DNA of 64,000 bases from Luteolibacter pohnpeiensis (GTDB lineage Bacteria; Verrucomicrobiota; Verrucomicrobiia; Verrucomicrobiales; Akkermansiaceae). The position numbers and the translations under genes are program-made. Below are positions 45,477-54,025 of the stretch, one piece after another (positions within the stretch are counted from its first letter, which is position 1; every line of letters begins with the position of its first letter). The notes under the pieces are model-generated. The model did no database searches, had not been told where the DNA came from, and saw nothing but the letters and a program-made list of their open reading frames with translations. The stretch covers positions 34,828 to 98,827 of the forward strand of contig NZ_JAENIJ010000016.1 in assembly GCF_016595435.1 (NCBI RefSeq), given 5' to 3'.

Positions 45477-45911
45477 TTACGCGGCATCCGCTTGCCTCTT
45501 GGCTGCGGCATCCGATTTCGCCTGACTCAGCAATCGATATTCACGGTCAGTGATCGAGTATGGACCAGAGAATTCAACCGCATTCGAGTGCGGACTCTTG
45601 GCGCGACAGGCAAAGGCTTGCCGTTGTTTGAGGTAGTAGAAGATCAAATATTGCCGATCGCCGCTGCTCGTTTCCGCGAAGTAATCCGGCAGGCCGGTGT
45701 CCTCTACGAAAATTTTCAGATCCGGAAATTCCTGAGTTTTTAGCATCAGTCGCTGATAACCAAATGAATTTGGATCGTTCCGAACCAACATCATCTGATC
45801 ATTCGCGGCTGATGCGGGAGTCCTGGATAGCCAGCGATGCGTCGGCGCGCAGGCGCCCACCAGCAGGCAGGAGAGGATCAGGGACAGAATGGAACGGCTC
45901 ACCTTGAACAT
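45477..45911 (-). CDS. Small lipoprotein of unknown function
   Basis: A 144-aa protein with a lipoprotein signal peptide: basic start, hydrophobic SLILSCLLVGAC, lipobox Cys at 21. The mature part is hydrophilic with a Lys/Ala-rich end and no domain I recognise (YLIFYYLKQRQAFACRAKSP is a recurring-looking segment in verrucomicrobial lipoproteins). It lies 12 nt downstream of the trypsin-like lipoprotein gene and is likely co-transcribed, so it may be its partner. Confidence 0.75.
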   Translation of the reverse strand: MFKVSRSILSLILSCLLVGACAPTHRWLSRTPASAANDQMMLVRNDPNSFGYQRLMLKTQEFPDLKIFVEDTGLPDYFAETSSGDRQYLIFYYLKQRQAFACRAKSPHSNAVEFSGPYSITDREYRLLSQAKSDAAAKRQADAA

Positions 45912-45923
45912 TACGAATCAGAT

Positions 45924-46688
45924 TCAGAGACCATTACGCGCACGATCGCGTTTAATCAAATCATCGATTTTCCTAATATTTGGCCGGTTCCCTTCGGAAT
46001 CGACAAAAAAGGCGGTTTCCAAGGGGACCAGGAACTCCACCGCTGAATTGACGCCGATCAGTCGCCCGGCCCCATCCACAATGGGTCCCCCGCTGTCGCC
46101 GGGTTCGAGCGGGATATCGATTTTGAATCGGGTGCTTCCAGTAAGCCACCCATCGGGTTGGATCGCCGTGCTCAACTTCCCGACTGCGGATCGCATGCCC
46201 GTGGAAATGCCTCCATGAATCAATGGGGTTCCTTCTGGAAGTAACTGGTTTGGCGAAGTCCAACGGTAGTAGTAGGGAGTATTTTCCGGCACGTGGAGCA
46301 AGGCCAAGTCCGATGATTTTGAGCGCCAAACCACACGTGCCTTGCTTTGCACCAAGCCGCCCCGGCGATGGAAAATCACGAAGACATTCCGACCGTTCAT
46401 CTGGGCCAACACATGATCTGCTGTCAGAAAGTAACCATCTGGACTTAAAGGAGCTGCAGACCCGCCATCCTCATCAGCCGGCTCCACCTTGCCGATCGGT
46501 GTGCTGCCTGAAATATCGCTCAGTTCAGAGCGACTGGTGACCACCACCACCGACATCCGCTCCAATACCATCTGCCGCGCCATCGACCCGGGATATGGCG
46601 GATCCGCGACGGCTGGAGCCACGGGTGCACATGATTGGACGAGCACCGCCACCATCGAAATTACTAAACACCGAATCAGTCGTTCCAT
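45924..46688 (-). CDS. Trypsin-like serine protease, lipoprotein
   Basis: A 254-aa S1/HtrA-like protease. The signal peptide ends in the lipobox LVQSC (Cys19 or so). The triad is visible: His in FLTADHVLAQ, Asp in KSSDLALLHV, Ser in PLEPGDSGGPIV. A PDZ domain is absent. As a lipoprotein it would sit on a membrane facing the periplasm. It shares a transcript with the small lipoprotein downstream, and mutY lies 45 nt upstream in the same direction. Confidence 0.88.
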   Translation of the reverse strand: MERLIRCLVISMVAVLVQSCAPVAPAVADPPYPGSMARQMVLERMSVVVVTSRSELSDISGSTPIGKVEPADEDGGSAAPLSPDGYFLTADHVLAQMNGRNVFVIFHRRGGLVQSKARVVWRSKSSDLALLHVPENTPYYYRWTSPNQLLPEGTPLIHGGISTGMRSAVGKLSTAIQPDGWLTGSTRFKIDIPLEPGDSGGPIVDGAGRLIGVNSAVEFLVPLETAFFVDSEGNRPNIRKIDDLIKRDRARNGL

Positions 46689-46733
46689 CCGCGACTAAAG
46701 AAGCACAGGCTGACAAGAACGTCACACGCGATT

Positions 46734-47786
46734 TCAAATTTCTCCAACCAACGTTTCGACAACGCGCCTGAAGGGAGATGGCATGGCCAATTGAAGAAGC
46801 TCATCCCCTGCTACCCAGGTATCTCCTTCAGCAGCAGTTCCACCGGTATAAACCCGGAGGGTGACCTTGTAACGGGTGATCGAATAGCGGGATTCGGAGA
46901 CCATCGATAAACCTGAAACCTCCTCCGCAGTCCGTGTCGGCAATTTCCAAAGTCCTTGCCGTCGTTTCCCACGCTCGCAATGCATCAATACTCGGCCTGC
47001 CGAATCCATGAGCCATAGGGCATGTTCGTCGACTTCGGTAACCGTAACTCGAGGTTTTTTTGCAGGGAGCAGTTGTGGGTCGCGGGTTTTACAATAAGCC
47101 CCCACCGGACAGGCTAAGCAATCTGGAACCCCGGGCCGGCAAATGCGCTGACCCAATTCCATCAATCCCGCATGGTAACTCCGCGGCCGGTCCTCGTCGG
47201 CGAGCAAGCCTGCTGTGTCCCAGATGAATTTCAGCCCGGAGCTGTCGTCGATCACGCCCCTAAAGTCCAAAAGTCGGGAAATCACCCGAGCGACATTTCC
47301 ATCGACCACCACAGCCGGTAAACCGAAGGCGAATGCCCGCAAGGCACCTGCGGTGTAGCGACCGACGCCTGGCAAATCCAGCAAGGCATCCAGCTCTTCT
47401 GGAAATTTCCCAGCATGCCGTGATATCACCTCGCGGGCGGTTTCACGGAGCATGCGAGCCCTGCGATAATAACCGAGCCCTTCCCATGCCTTTAGCAGCT
47501 TTTCATCATCGGCGGCTGCCAGACTTGTCACATCCGGGAATGCTTCAAGAAATCGCAGGAAAAAGCCGCGACCTAATACCGTCGCAATCTGGGTTTGCTG
47601 AAGCATGACTTCAGAAACCAGCACCGCATAGGGATCGTGGGTTCGCCGCCAGGGGTAATCGCGGCGATTTTTCTCGAACCAACCGACCAAGGCATTCTGG
47701 AAATCAGCGCGATGTTCCAGCGGATCGGATTGAAAAACAGGCTTCAGCACGGCCGGATCGTTCCCAGACCACTGACGAAACGCCAA
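46734..47786 (-). CDS. mutY: A/G-specific adenine glycosylase
   Basis: Removes adenine mispaired with 8-oxoguanine. The 350-aa protein has the HhH-GPD domain (SEVMLQQTQIATVL near residue 58; LLDLPGVGRYTAGALRAFAF; VDGNVARV with the catalytic Asp), an iron-sulfur loop C-x6-C-x2-C-x5-C (CRPGVPDCLACPVGAYC, 17 residues), and a C-terminal NUDIX-like domain. The start is TTG at 47786, supported by GAGGA five nt upstream on the minus strand, inside the end of the upstream gene; a GTG at 47750 is the alternative. Coupling to the DUF1349-like gene is likely. Confidence 0.92.
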   Translation of the reverse strand: MAFRQWSGNDPAVLKPVFQSDPLEHRADFQNALVGWFEKNRRDYPWRRTHDPYAVLVSEVMLQQTQIATVLGRGFFLRFLEAFPDVTSLAAADDEKLLKAWEGLGYYRRARMLRETAREVISRHAGKFPEELDALLDLPGVGRYTAGALRAFAFGLPAVVVDGNVARVISRLLDFRGVIDDSSGLKFIWDTAGLLADEDRPRSYHAGLMELGQRICRPGVPDCLACPVGAYCKTRDPQLLPAKKPRVTVTEVDEHALWLMDSAGRVLMHCERGKRRQGLWKLPTRTAEEVSGLSMVSESRYSITRYKVTLRVYTGGTAAEGDTWVAGDELLQLAMPSPFRRVVETLVGEI

Positions 47787-47794
47787 GCAGATCC

Positions 47795-48529
47795 TCAGGG
47801 ATTGGACGATTTCCCCGATCTGATCTGCGTGAATGTGGGCTCAAATCCCGAAGCGGAAGTGGTGATGGCTGCCACACCGACGAACGATTGCTCAGGCCAG
47901 GACTCAGGTAACTTTTTCGCAGGCAGATCTTTCCACATCGCTCCGTCGACGCTGATGGCGGCACGCACCTCATTCCCATGCCGCTCCAATTTCATGAACA
48001 CCGGGCCTTCTACAGGCAGCGGATTCTCCCCACTTCCCATTTGTAGAAGTTTTCCGGCGGAGCGAATTTCAAAATTCGCGTAACCATTTGGCTTACCGCC
48101 ACCGGAAGAAATGGCGGCACGAGCGAGAGTCACCACATGATCGGTGTCAGCCATCAGGATAAGAGCCGCGCCGGTGTAGGAAACCCGGCCTTGCTGGGTT
48201 GAGCCACCGTCGGGCTTCGAATTTCCCTCAACTCGCACCGTGAACGAAAAATCACCCTTAACAGGCTGCAAAACTCGAGGGGCATTTACGACACCAATTT
48301 CGGCTGCGAGATCGCGGGAAATTTGAGTTGGCGGAACAGAAATCGTGAGTTTTCCATCCTTCAGCTCGAACTGGCAGTCCAGCTCTGGATTTACCGAAGT
48401 CCCCCAGCCCTCGACTTTCGCAGTCGGTTCTACCAATGCAGGGAAAACCTGTCGTTTGCTGGTGCTTTCTTGGGCAACGAGCGTGATGCTGGAAAGAAAG
48501 CCCAGTGCGAGAATTGATCGTAAAGTCAT
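47795..48529 (-). CDS. Secreted DUF1349-like beta-sandwich protein
   Basis: A 244-aa protein with a signal peptide (about 1-19, ending TLVAQ). The mature part resembles the concanavalin-A-like DUF1349 fold (GDFSFTVRVEGNS, ALILMADTDHVVTLARA, VFMKLERHGNEVRAAISVDG). Family members include carbohydrate-binding or hydrolase-associated domains, but the function here is unknown. Its stop lies 9 nt before the mutY start, so translation is probably coupled although the functions look unrelated. A strong hairpin lies upstream between it and the phosphohexomutase gene. Confidence 0.8.
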   Translation of the reverse strand: MTLRSILALGFLSSITLVAQESTSKRQVFPALVEPTAKVEGWGTSVNPELDCQFELKDGKLTISVPPTQISRDLAAEIGVVNAPRVLQPVKGDFSFTVRVEGNSKPDGGSTQQGRVSYTGAALILMADTDHVVTLARAAISSGGGKPNGYANFEIRSAGKLLQMGSGENPLPVEGPVFMKLERHGNEVRAAISVDGAMWKDLPAKKLPESWPEQSFVGVAAITTSASGFEPTFTQIRSGKSSNP

Positions 48530-48570
48530 GGCCTACAGAGATCCAGTGAACGAGAACTCCTAGGCATTAC

Positions 48571-48600
48571 GGAATCCCCTGCCTTTCGGCAAGGAATTCC
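48571..48600 (-). other. GAAA-capped 13-bp hairpin between phosphohexomutase and DUF1349 genes
   Basis: On the minus strand the transcript can form 13 consecutive pairs, including two G-U pairs, with loop GAAA (stem halves 48588-48600 and 48571-48583). The wobble pairs work only in the minus-strand RNA, matching the direction of both flanking genes. No U-tract follows. It lies 28 nt beyond the mutase stop and about 42 nt before the next start, so it may be a 3' stabiliser, a processing site or a factor-assisted terminator. Confidence 0.6.
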
Positions 48601-48627
48601 CAACTTCCCGATCCGCATGGCTGCGGC

Positions 48628-50562
48628 TCAGCGTTTCGCCGCGTCGGCCTCGATCCAGCCCCAAAGCGAGATCAAGCTGGAGGCGACAGCCGCTTTGGTT
48701 TCCACCAAATCCGAGCCTGGCGCCGCCTTGCCGAACAAGTAGAACTTGATTTTCGGCTCCGTGCCGGAAGGACGGACCGCGAATGAGCGACCATCTTCAA
48801 GATCCATGAACAGCATCTTTTCTTTCGGAATCAGATCGCCTTCTTGATCGTAAAGGTCCTGCTTTGCGAAATCGCGCACCCGGATCACGTTCGATCCATC
48901 GACAACCGTCGGTGGATTTTCCGCGTAGGAAGCCGCCAGCGCTTGGATTTTCGCAGCACCATCGGCACCTTCCATCACCAGCGATTTGCCGATTTCCAGA
49001 TGATAGCCGAATTCCTCGTAAATCGCATCCATCAGCTCTGGCAGAGTCTTGCCAACTGACTTTGCGTAGGCGGCGACTTCAGCAAACATCAACGCCGATC
49101 CGTTGGCGTCTTTGTCGCGAATCGCATCCGAGCCGAGATAGCCGTAGCTTTCCTCACCTCCGAACACGAAGAAACGTGAATATTCCAATCGTAGCGCGCG
49201 GGTTTCCGCTTCGCTCAGGGAGCGGTAGTCGCCTTTCTTAACCGCGGGGATCGCATCCTCGTATTTACGCAGCTTTCCGGCGATGTATTTGAAGCCGGTC
49301 AACGTATCGACCACGCCAACTCCGAATCCATCGGCGATATTGCGTTGCAGATCGGTGGTCACGAAGGTCTTCACCACCACGGCGCGGCTGCGGTTGGCGT
49401 GAGTGAGCCAGCCGAGTTCGAACATGGTCTTGAGGCGGTACCAGGCCATCAATGAACCGATTTGGTTGCCGGTGAGGAGCACCATGCCGCCATCACGATC
49501 GCGCACCGCGACGCCCATCCGGTCCGCATCCGGGTCGGTTCCGATCACGATTTCAGCTCCGTTTTTCTCGGCGAGATCAATCGCCATTTTCAATGCCGAA
49601 GCATTTTCCGGGTTTGGCGATTCAACCGTCGGAAAGCGGCCATCGAGTTTGTCTTGCTCGGCCACGGTTTCGACTTCGAAGCCAAATCCGCGCAGCATTG
49701 GCACGATGATGTGACCACCTGTGCCGTGCAAGTTGGTGATCACCAATTTGGTGGCCGCGCCTTCCAGCAATGAAGGTTGAAGCAGCAAGGTTTTGAGGCG
49801 AGCCACATAGCGTTGGTCCATTTCCTCGCCGAGAATGGTCACGGTTCCCTGCTCATCAGCTGGCAAGGCGTCGTAAAGCTCGCTGGTCAGCGCATTAACT
49901 TCACTGATGATGCCGGTGGCGTGTGGCTCGACGATCTGAGCGCCGTCGTTGAAGTAGGCCTTGAAGCCGTTGTCGTGCGAAGGGTTATGGCTGGCTGTCA
50001 AAACCACGCCGGCATCGGCGCGAAGTTCGCGCACGGCAAAGGAAAGCTGGGGTGTGGAGCGCGCCCCTTCGAATAGATAGGCGTCGCAGCCGAGTTCAGC
50101 GGCCGTTTTTGCGCAGAACTCGGCGAAATCGCGTGAGAAATGGCGGGTATCGTGAGCAAACACCAAGAGCGGCTTCCGCTCAGCTCCAACGTGTTTTTTG
50201 GTGTAGGCGATCAGACCGCGAACCGCGCGGCTGACGTTGAAATAGTTCATCGTCGCGGTGCCGATGCACGGATATTGCGGCCGCCCGTTCGGGCCGCCAT
50301 CGCCTTGCTCGGGAGATGTGATTTTCCGACCGATGGTGCGACCACGAAGACCGCCGGTGCCGAAAGCGAGAGTTTTGAAAAACCGGTCATTGAGTTCCTG
50401 CCACTCGCCTGCTTTGGCCAGCTCTTCCACGGTTTTTTCCGCTACATCTCCAGACGTTCCGGCAAGCAGCATAAGAATGTTGGCCTTGGCCGATTCCAAA
50501 AGTTTTCCATCTGCAACGGCTTCGGTGAGGAGGTCTAGGGTAGAGGTCATTTCGGGCTGCAT
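48628..50562 (-). CDS. Phosphoglucomutase/phosphomannomutase family protein
   Basis: A 644-aa alpha-D-phosphohexomutase interconverting hexose 1- and 6-phosphates. The phosphoserine loop is LTASHNPSHDNG (Ser191), the metal loop GTDPDADRMGV near residue 343, the sugar loop GGEESYGYLGSDAIRDKDAN, and the phosphate-binding RPSGTEPKIK near the C-terminus. Whether it prefers glucose or mannose cannot be decided. The ATG at 50562 is used; an ATG at 50550 gives a 4-aa shorter protein. It is divergent from the alkaline phosphatase gene. Confidence 0.92.
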   Translation of the reverse strand: MQPEMTSTLDLLTEAVADGKLLESAKANILMLLAGTSGDVAEKTVEELAKAGEWQELNDRFFKTLAFGTGGLRGRTIGRKITSPEQGDGGPNGRPQYPCIGTATMNYFNVSRAVRGLIAYTKKHVGAERKPLLVFAHDTRHFSRDFAEFCAKTAAELGCDAYLFEGARSTPQLSFAVRELRADAGVVLTASHNPSHDNGFKAYFNDGAQIVEPHATGIISEVNALTSELYDALPADEQGTVTILGEEMDQRYVARLKTLLLQPSLLEGAATKLVITNLHGTGGHIIVPMLRGFGFEVETVAEQDKLDGRFPTVESPNPENASALKMAIDLAEKNGAEIVIGTDPDADRMGVAVRDRDGGMVLLTGNQIGSLMAWYRLKTMFELGWLTHANRSRAVVVKTFVTTDLQRNIADGFGVGVVDTLTGFKYIAGKLRKYEDAIPAVKKGDYRSLSEAETRALRLEYSRFFVFGGEESYGYLGSDAIRDKDANGSALMFAEVAAYAKSVGKTLPELMDAIYEEFGYHLEIGKSLVMEGADGAAKIQALAASYAENPPTVVDGSNVIRVRDFAKQDLYDQEGDLIPKEKMLFMDLEDGRSFAVRPSGTEPKIKFYLFGKAAPGSDLVETKAAVASSLISLWGWIEADAAKR

Positions 50563-50730
50563 GGTATGAACTTTTTATCTCATGGCAATTCCCTCGTGCG
50601 ACGAGTGTTCCAAATTCCTGAGGAATCATCCTATCTCTGCCTTGGGAATCGCCCTAACCCGTTCAAATTGGTGACGAAACTGGCACCGGAGCAGTCCTGC
50701 GATTTTTTACGGGCTGCTCAAAATTCAGCC

Positions 50731-52170
50731 ATGAACACCAACTCTCATCATGGCAGTAAAATCGGACGCCGGGACTGGCTCAAGGCCGCGAGCCTGGGTG
50801 GAGCCGCGCTGATCACCGGATCGGCCGTCGCGCCAGCGAGCGGACAGGAATCCGAGCCCCACAAACCGCAAGCCCGCCCGGTTCGCGGGATCATCTTCAT
50901 GGTATCGGATGGAATGAGTCCCGGCGTCCTGACCATGGCGCAGAACTACTCGAAACTTACCCGCAATCGCGGCACCCGTTGGTGGAGTCTGCTAAACGAC
51001 CGAAAGGCGGCGCGTGGGCTGATGGATACCGCATCGGCCAATTCATTGGTTACAGATTCCGCAGCCGCTTCCAGTTCTTGGGGTGGCGGGCAGCGGGTCA
51101 ACAATGCGGTCATCAATGTTTCACCAGAAGGCCGGGAAATCACTCCGATTCACGCGATTCTCAAAAAGAAAGGAGTCTCCACGGGCTTGGTCAGCACCAC
51201 CAGCATCACGGATGCTACACCGGCTGGATTCGGAGCATCGGTTCCCAATCGCTCCATGGAACCTGAAATCGCGGAGCAATACCTGAACCGGGTTGATGTC
51301 ATTCTCGGTGGCGGCGCGGACTCGTTTTCTGCAGATAAACGCAAAGACGGACGGGATTTGGTCGGCGATTTCAAAGCCGCGGGATACGGTCATTGCACGG
51401 ATCGCGCTGGGATGCTCGTTTCACGCGATGAGAAACTGCTCGGCCTGTTTGCCCCCGGCCACCTTCCCTTCACCGTCGACCGCGACCAAAGCGAGGATTT
51501 GACCCGCTCCGTGCCGACGCTCACCGAAATGGCAACTGCCGCTCTGAGCAGGTTTTTGGAAAAAGGAAAACCGTTCCTGCTTCAGGTCGAGGGTGCCCGG
51601 ATTGATCACGGTGCGCACACCAATGACATTGCGGCTTTAATTCACGATCAACTCGCTTTCGACGATGCCTTGGCGGCGATGATTTCTCAAACCACAGGCC
51701 ACAACGACATTCTCATCATTGTGACCAGCGACCACGGCAACTCGAATCCCGGATTGCGCGGGATGGGCGATACTTACAAGGAAAGCACCCCATGTTTCGC
51801 CCGCATCCAGCAGATGAAGGCGTCCAACGAACGCATATTTGCCGACTGGACCAACACCGCCGAAAAGTCACCGGATAACCTCCGGTCATTGATTCAAAAG
51901 CATCTCGGGTTCATGCTGAAAACCGAGGAAGCGGAATCGTTCATTGAGGCATTTGCCAAACATCCGGTCGTGGAGTGGAACGATCAACTGGCAAATTCCG
52001 AAGGGTTGCTGGGTCAGTTTGCTGGAAATCACACCGGCATCGGCTGGACCGGGATCAGCCACACCTCGGATCCTACCCTGGTTTCCGCGCTAGGACCGCA
52101 ATCGGATCGATTCACCGGCATGGTCATCAATTCGGATGTTTTCGGCCATTTCATGGATTTGCTGGGCTGA
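50731..52170 (+). CDS. Tat-exported alkaline phosphatase
   Basis: From the ATG at 50731 it is 479 aa. A Tat signal peptide is likely: GRRDWLKAASLGGAALITGS with the twin arginine at 13-14, which fits a folded metal enzyme. The PhoA-type active site shows Asp60 in VSDGMSP and Ser110 nucleophile in TDSAAASSSW, and metal ligands in IDHGAHTNDIAAL and TSDHGNSN. It cleaves phosphomonoesters outside the cytoplasm. The frame extends upstream to 50566, but that region has no family similarity. No PhoB-box was recognised. Confidence 0.92.
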   Translation: MNTNSHHGSKIGRRDWLKAASLGGAALITGSAVAPASGQESEPHKPQARPVRGIIFMVSDGMSPGVLTMAQNYSKLTRNRGTRWWSLLNDRKAARGLMDTASANSLVTDSAAASSSWGGGQRVNNAVINVSPEGREITPIHAILKKKGVSTGLVSTTSITDATPAGFGASVPNRSMEPEIAEQYLNRVDVILGGGADSFSADKRKDGRDLVGDFKAAGYGHCTDRAGMLVSRDEKLLGLFAPGHLPFTVDRDQSEDLTRSVPTLTEMATAALSRFLEKGKPFLLQVEGARIDHGAHTNDIAALIHDQLAFDDALAAMISQTTGHNDILIIVTSDHGNSNPGLRGMGDTYKESTPCFARIQQMKASNERIFADWTNTAEKSPDNLRSLIQKHLGFMLKTEEAESFIEAFAKHPVVEWNDQLANSEGLLGQFAGNHTGIGWTGISHTSDPTLVSALGPQSDRFTGMVINSDVFGHFMDLLG

Positions 52171-52227
52171 AGCAATTCTCACTGGCGCTTGACTTGCGTG
52201 GCCGTGGATTCGAAGAACCCCGGCGAT

Positions 52228-53142
52228 ATGGATCGATCCGTCCGCAAGCTCGCGCCCATCGCCCTCGCCAAACGCAAGGCGCTTCTGAATCCCAATACGG
52301 ACGCGGTTCGGCTGATCGATGGTATCGGCGATCAACTCCCGGGCACGATTTTGGAGGCATTCGCGGACCATTGGTTGCTATCCACCACCTCCGATTTCAT
52401 CGACCCGGAGGTCAGGCAATGGCTGCGTGACCAGCCCCATTCCTGCTACTGGAAACGTCTTGATCAGCATCAAAAAGAGTCCCCGGTTCTGCTTTCCGGC
52501 AAGCCGGTGACCGAGCCATTTCTGGCGAAGGAAAATGGCATCAACTACGAGATTTCCTTTCAGTCCGGATATTCCCAAGGGATCTTCCTCGATCAACGCG
52601 ACAACCGTGCCGAGGTCCGGAGGCGCATGGCTCCGGGGTTGAAGCTGCTCAATACATTTGCCTACACCGGGGCCTTTTCCGTGTCGGCCGCCATGGCTGG
52701 TGCTGAAACCACCACGCTGGATCTTTCCCAACCGTATCTCGATTGGGCAAAACGCAATCTGGCACACAATCAACTGGATCCGGCAGCCCACCACTTCTGC
52801 AAAGGCGATACCTTCCACTGGCTGCGCCGATTCGCCAAACAAGGACGGACTTTCGACGGCATCGTGCTCGATCCACCGACTTTCTCCCGCGATGAAAAAG
52901 GCAAGGTGTTCCGGGTTGAGTCAGATTTCACCGAACTTGCCTCGCTTGCGCTCGACGTGCTGGCTCCAGGTGGCTGGGTGCTGTGTTGCACGAATTTCAA
53001 GAAGCTCTCCCCTCACCACTTTGAGAAGCAGCTTTTTGCGGCCTCTTCACGTCGGCTTCGTGCTGTGCATAGCCCGATGCCGGACGATTTCTCCGGTGAA
53101 TCCTATCTAAAATCCGTTTGGCTGACATTCGACGGAGCATAA
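52228..53142 (+). CDS. Class I SAM-dependent methyltransferase (RlmI-like)
   Basis: About 304 aa from the ATG at 52228; the frame begins with TTG at 52189 and has intervening GTGs, so the start is uncertain. The methyltransferase core shows FQSGYSQGIFLDQRDNRAEV (RlmI/PUA-type signature), SAM-binding LLNTFAYTGAFSVSAAM, and catalytic DPPTFSRDEKG. E. coli RlmI (rRNA m5C methylation) also has an N-terminal PUA domain; here the N-terminus is too short for a full PUA fold, so the rRNA target is a guess. It lies close behind the alkaline phosphatase and may share its transcript. Confidence 0.85.
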   Translation: MDRSVRKLAPIALAKRKALLNPNTDAVRLIDGIGDQLPGTILEAFADHWLLSTTSDFIDPEVRQWLRDQPHSCYWKRLDQHQKESPVLLSGKPVTEPFLAKENGINYEISFQSGYSQGIFLDQRDNRAEVRRRMAPGLKLLNTFAYTGAFSVSAAMAGAETTTLDLSQPYLDWAKRNLAHNQLDPAAHHFCKGDTFHWLRRFAKQGRTFDGIVLDPPTFSRDEKGKVFRVESDFTELASLALDVLAPGGWVLCCTNFKKLSPHHFEKQLFAASSRRLRAVHSPMPDDFSGESYLKSVWLTFDGA

Positions 53143-53173
53143 AAAAAGCCCGTTCCCGCGATTGGGAACGAGC
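53141..53173 (-). terminator. Terminator after dps, shared with the methyltransferase end
   Basis: A 7-bp core stem (CGTTCCC at 53151-53157, GGGAACG at 53164-53170) with extra pairing at its base is followed on the minus strand by seven Ts. The A-run overlaps the methyltransferase stop codon. On the plus strand no T-run follows. Confidence 0.8.
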
Positions 53174-53197
53174 CTGCAATCGATCTGAGGCCTGAAA

Positions 53198-53671
53198 TCA
53201 GAGATTTTTGAGGAAAGAACGCAGCATCCAGAGCGCCTTTTCGTGAACCTGAATGCGGGCGATCACCATGTCCTGAGTTTCAAGATCTCCAGCCTCTTCG
53301 GAGGCTTTGCGCAGTTCCATGGAAGTCGCGACCACGATTTCATTGCACTCGATCAAATGCGCAACCAGGTCTTTAGCTGGCATGTGCTCAATCGGGAGTT
53401 CTGAAATTGAGGAGAGCGAAGCCAGGGTTTTCAGGCCGCCAGGAGCAAGCTCGTCCAAGGCACGAAGTCGTTCTGCAATTTCGTCAACCGCTGGGAACAG
53501 CTCGTTATACTGGTTTTCGAAGGCGATGTGGAGTGAGAAAAACGCAGGCCCTTCCACGTTCCAGTGTGCGACCTGGGTCTGGCCAAGCAGCGCGTAGGTG
53601 TCGGCGAGCAAGGTGGTGAGGCCTTTTACGACAGCGGAATTTTTTGTGGCGTCTTTATTCAGTGTTTTCAT
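53198..53671 (-). CDS. dps: Dps family DNA-binding ferritin-like protein
   Basis: From the ATG at 53671 it is 157 aa, normal for Dps. It forms a 12-mer that oxidises iron with peroxide and protects DNA. Ferroxidase ligands by spacing are His36 and His48 (HWNVEGPAFFSLH), Glu52, Asp63 and Glu67. Glu52 replaces the usual Asp. The N-terminus (MKTLNKDATKNSAVVKG) is Lys-rich, as in DNA-binding members. The frame reaches 53728, but that extension lacks family similarity. No OxyR or Fur site was recognised. Confidence 0.92.
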   Translation of the reverse strand: MKTLNKDATKNSAVVKGLTTLLADTYALLGQTQVAHWNVEGPAFFSLHIAFENQYNELFPAVDEIAERLRALDELAPGGLKTLASLSSISELPIEHMPAKDLVAHLIECNEIVVATSMELRKASEEAGDLETQDMVIARIQVHEKALWMLRSFLKNL

Positions 53672-53825
53672 GGTTCTAAGCGGATAAAATTTCAGGAAGG
53701 CGTTTGGACAACAAGCTTTCCGGCTCACTAATCATATTGAAACATGCGTCGCTTGTCCCGCCAAGCAAGGGGAAATCTGAGACAGCCTTCGCTTTACGTG
53801 ACCAATCCTGCGCGTATCTTATCGC

Positions 53826-54011
53826 ATGGCGAAAACCCTTTGCGATTGGTCCAAGTCCGACATCAAGGAACGGGCGGCGGAGCTGATGGAGCTCACGCGT
53901 GCGCCAAAATTTTTCTGCCGCAAATGCGCCCGGGTCTCAACGGAGTCGAAGTTTCTCTGCAAACCGATGCGTTTCGACCGGCAAATCGCCAAAAACCATG
54001 ACTCAAAATAA
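53826..54011 (+). CDS. Small Cys-containing conserved protein
   Basis: A 61-aa protein: MAKTLCDWSK start, a short helix (IKERAAELMELTR), then C31-x2-C34 and C45 followed by a basic stretch. Similar small proteins with CxKC...CKP occur in Verrucomicrobia and Planctomycetes, as I recall. The cysteines could bind metal or act in redox chemistry. It converges on pgsA with a 14-nt gap. Small size makes the call moderate. Confidence 0.6.
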   Translation: MAKTLCDWSKSDIKERAAELMELTRAPKFFCRKCARVSTESKFLCKPMRFDRQIAKNHDSK

Positions 54012-54025
54012 CTCTCGGATCCGGG

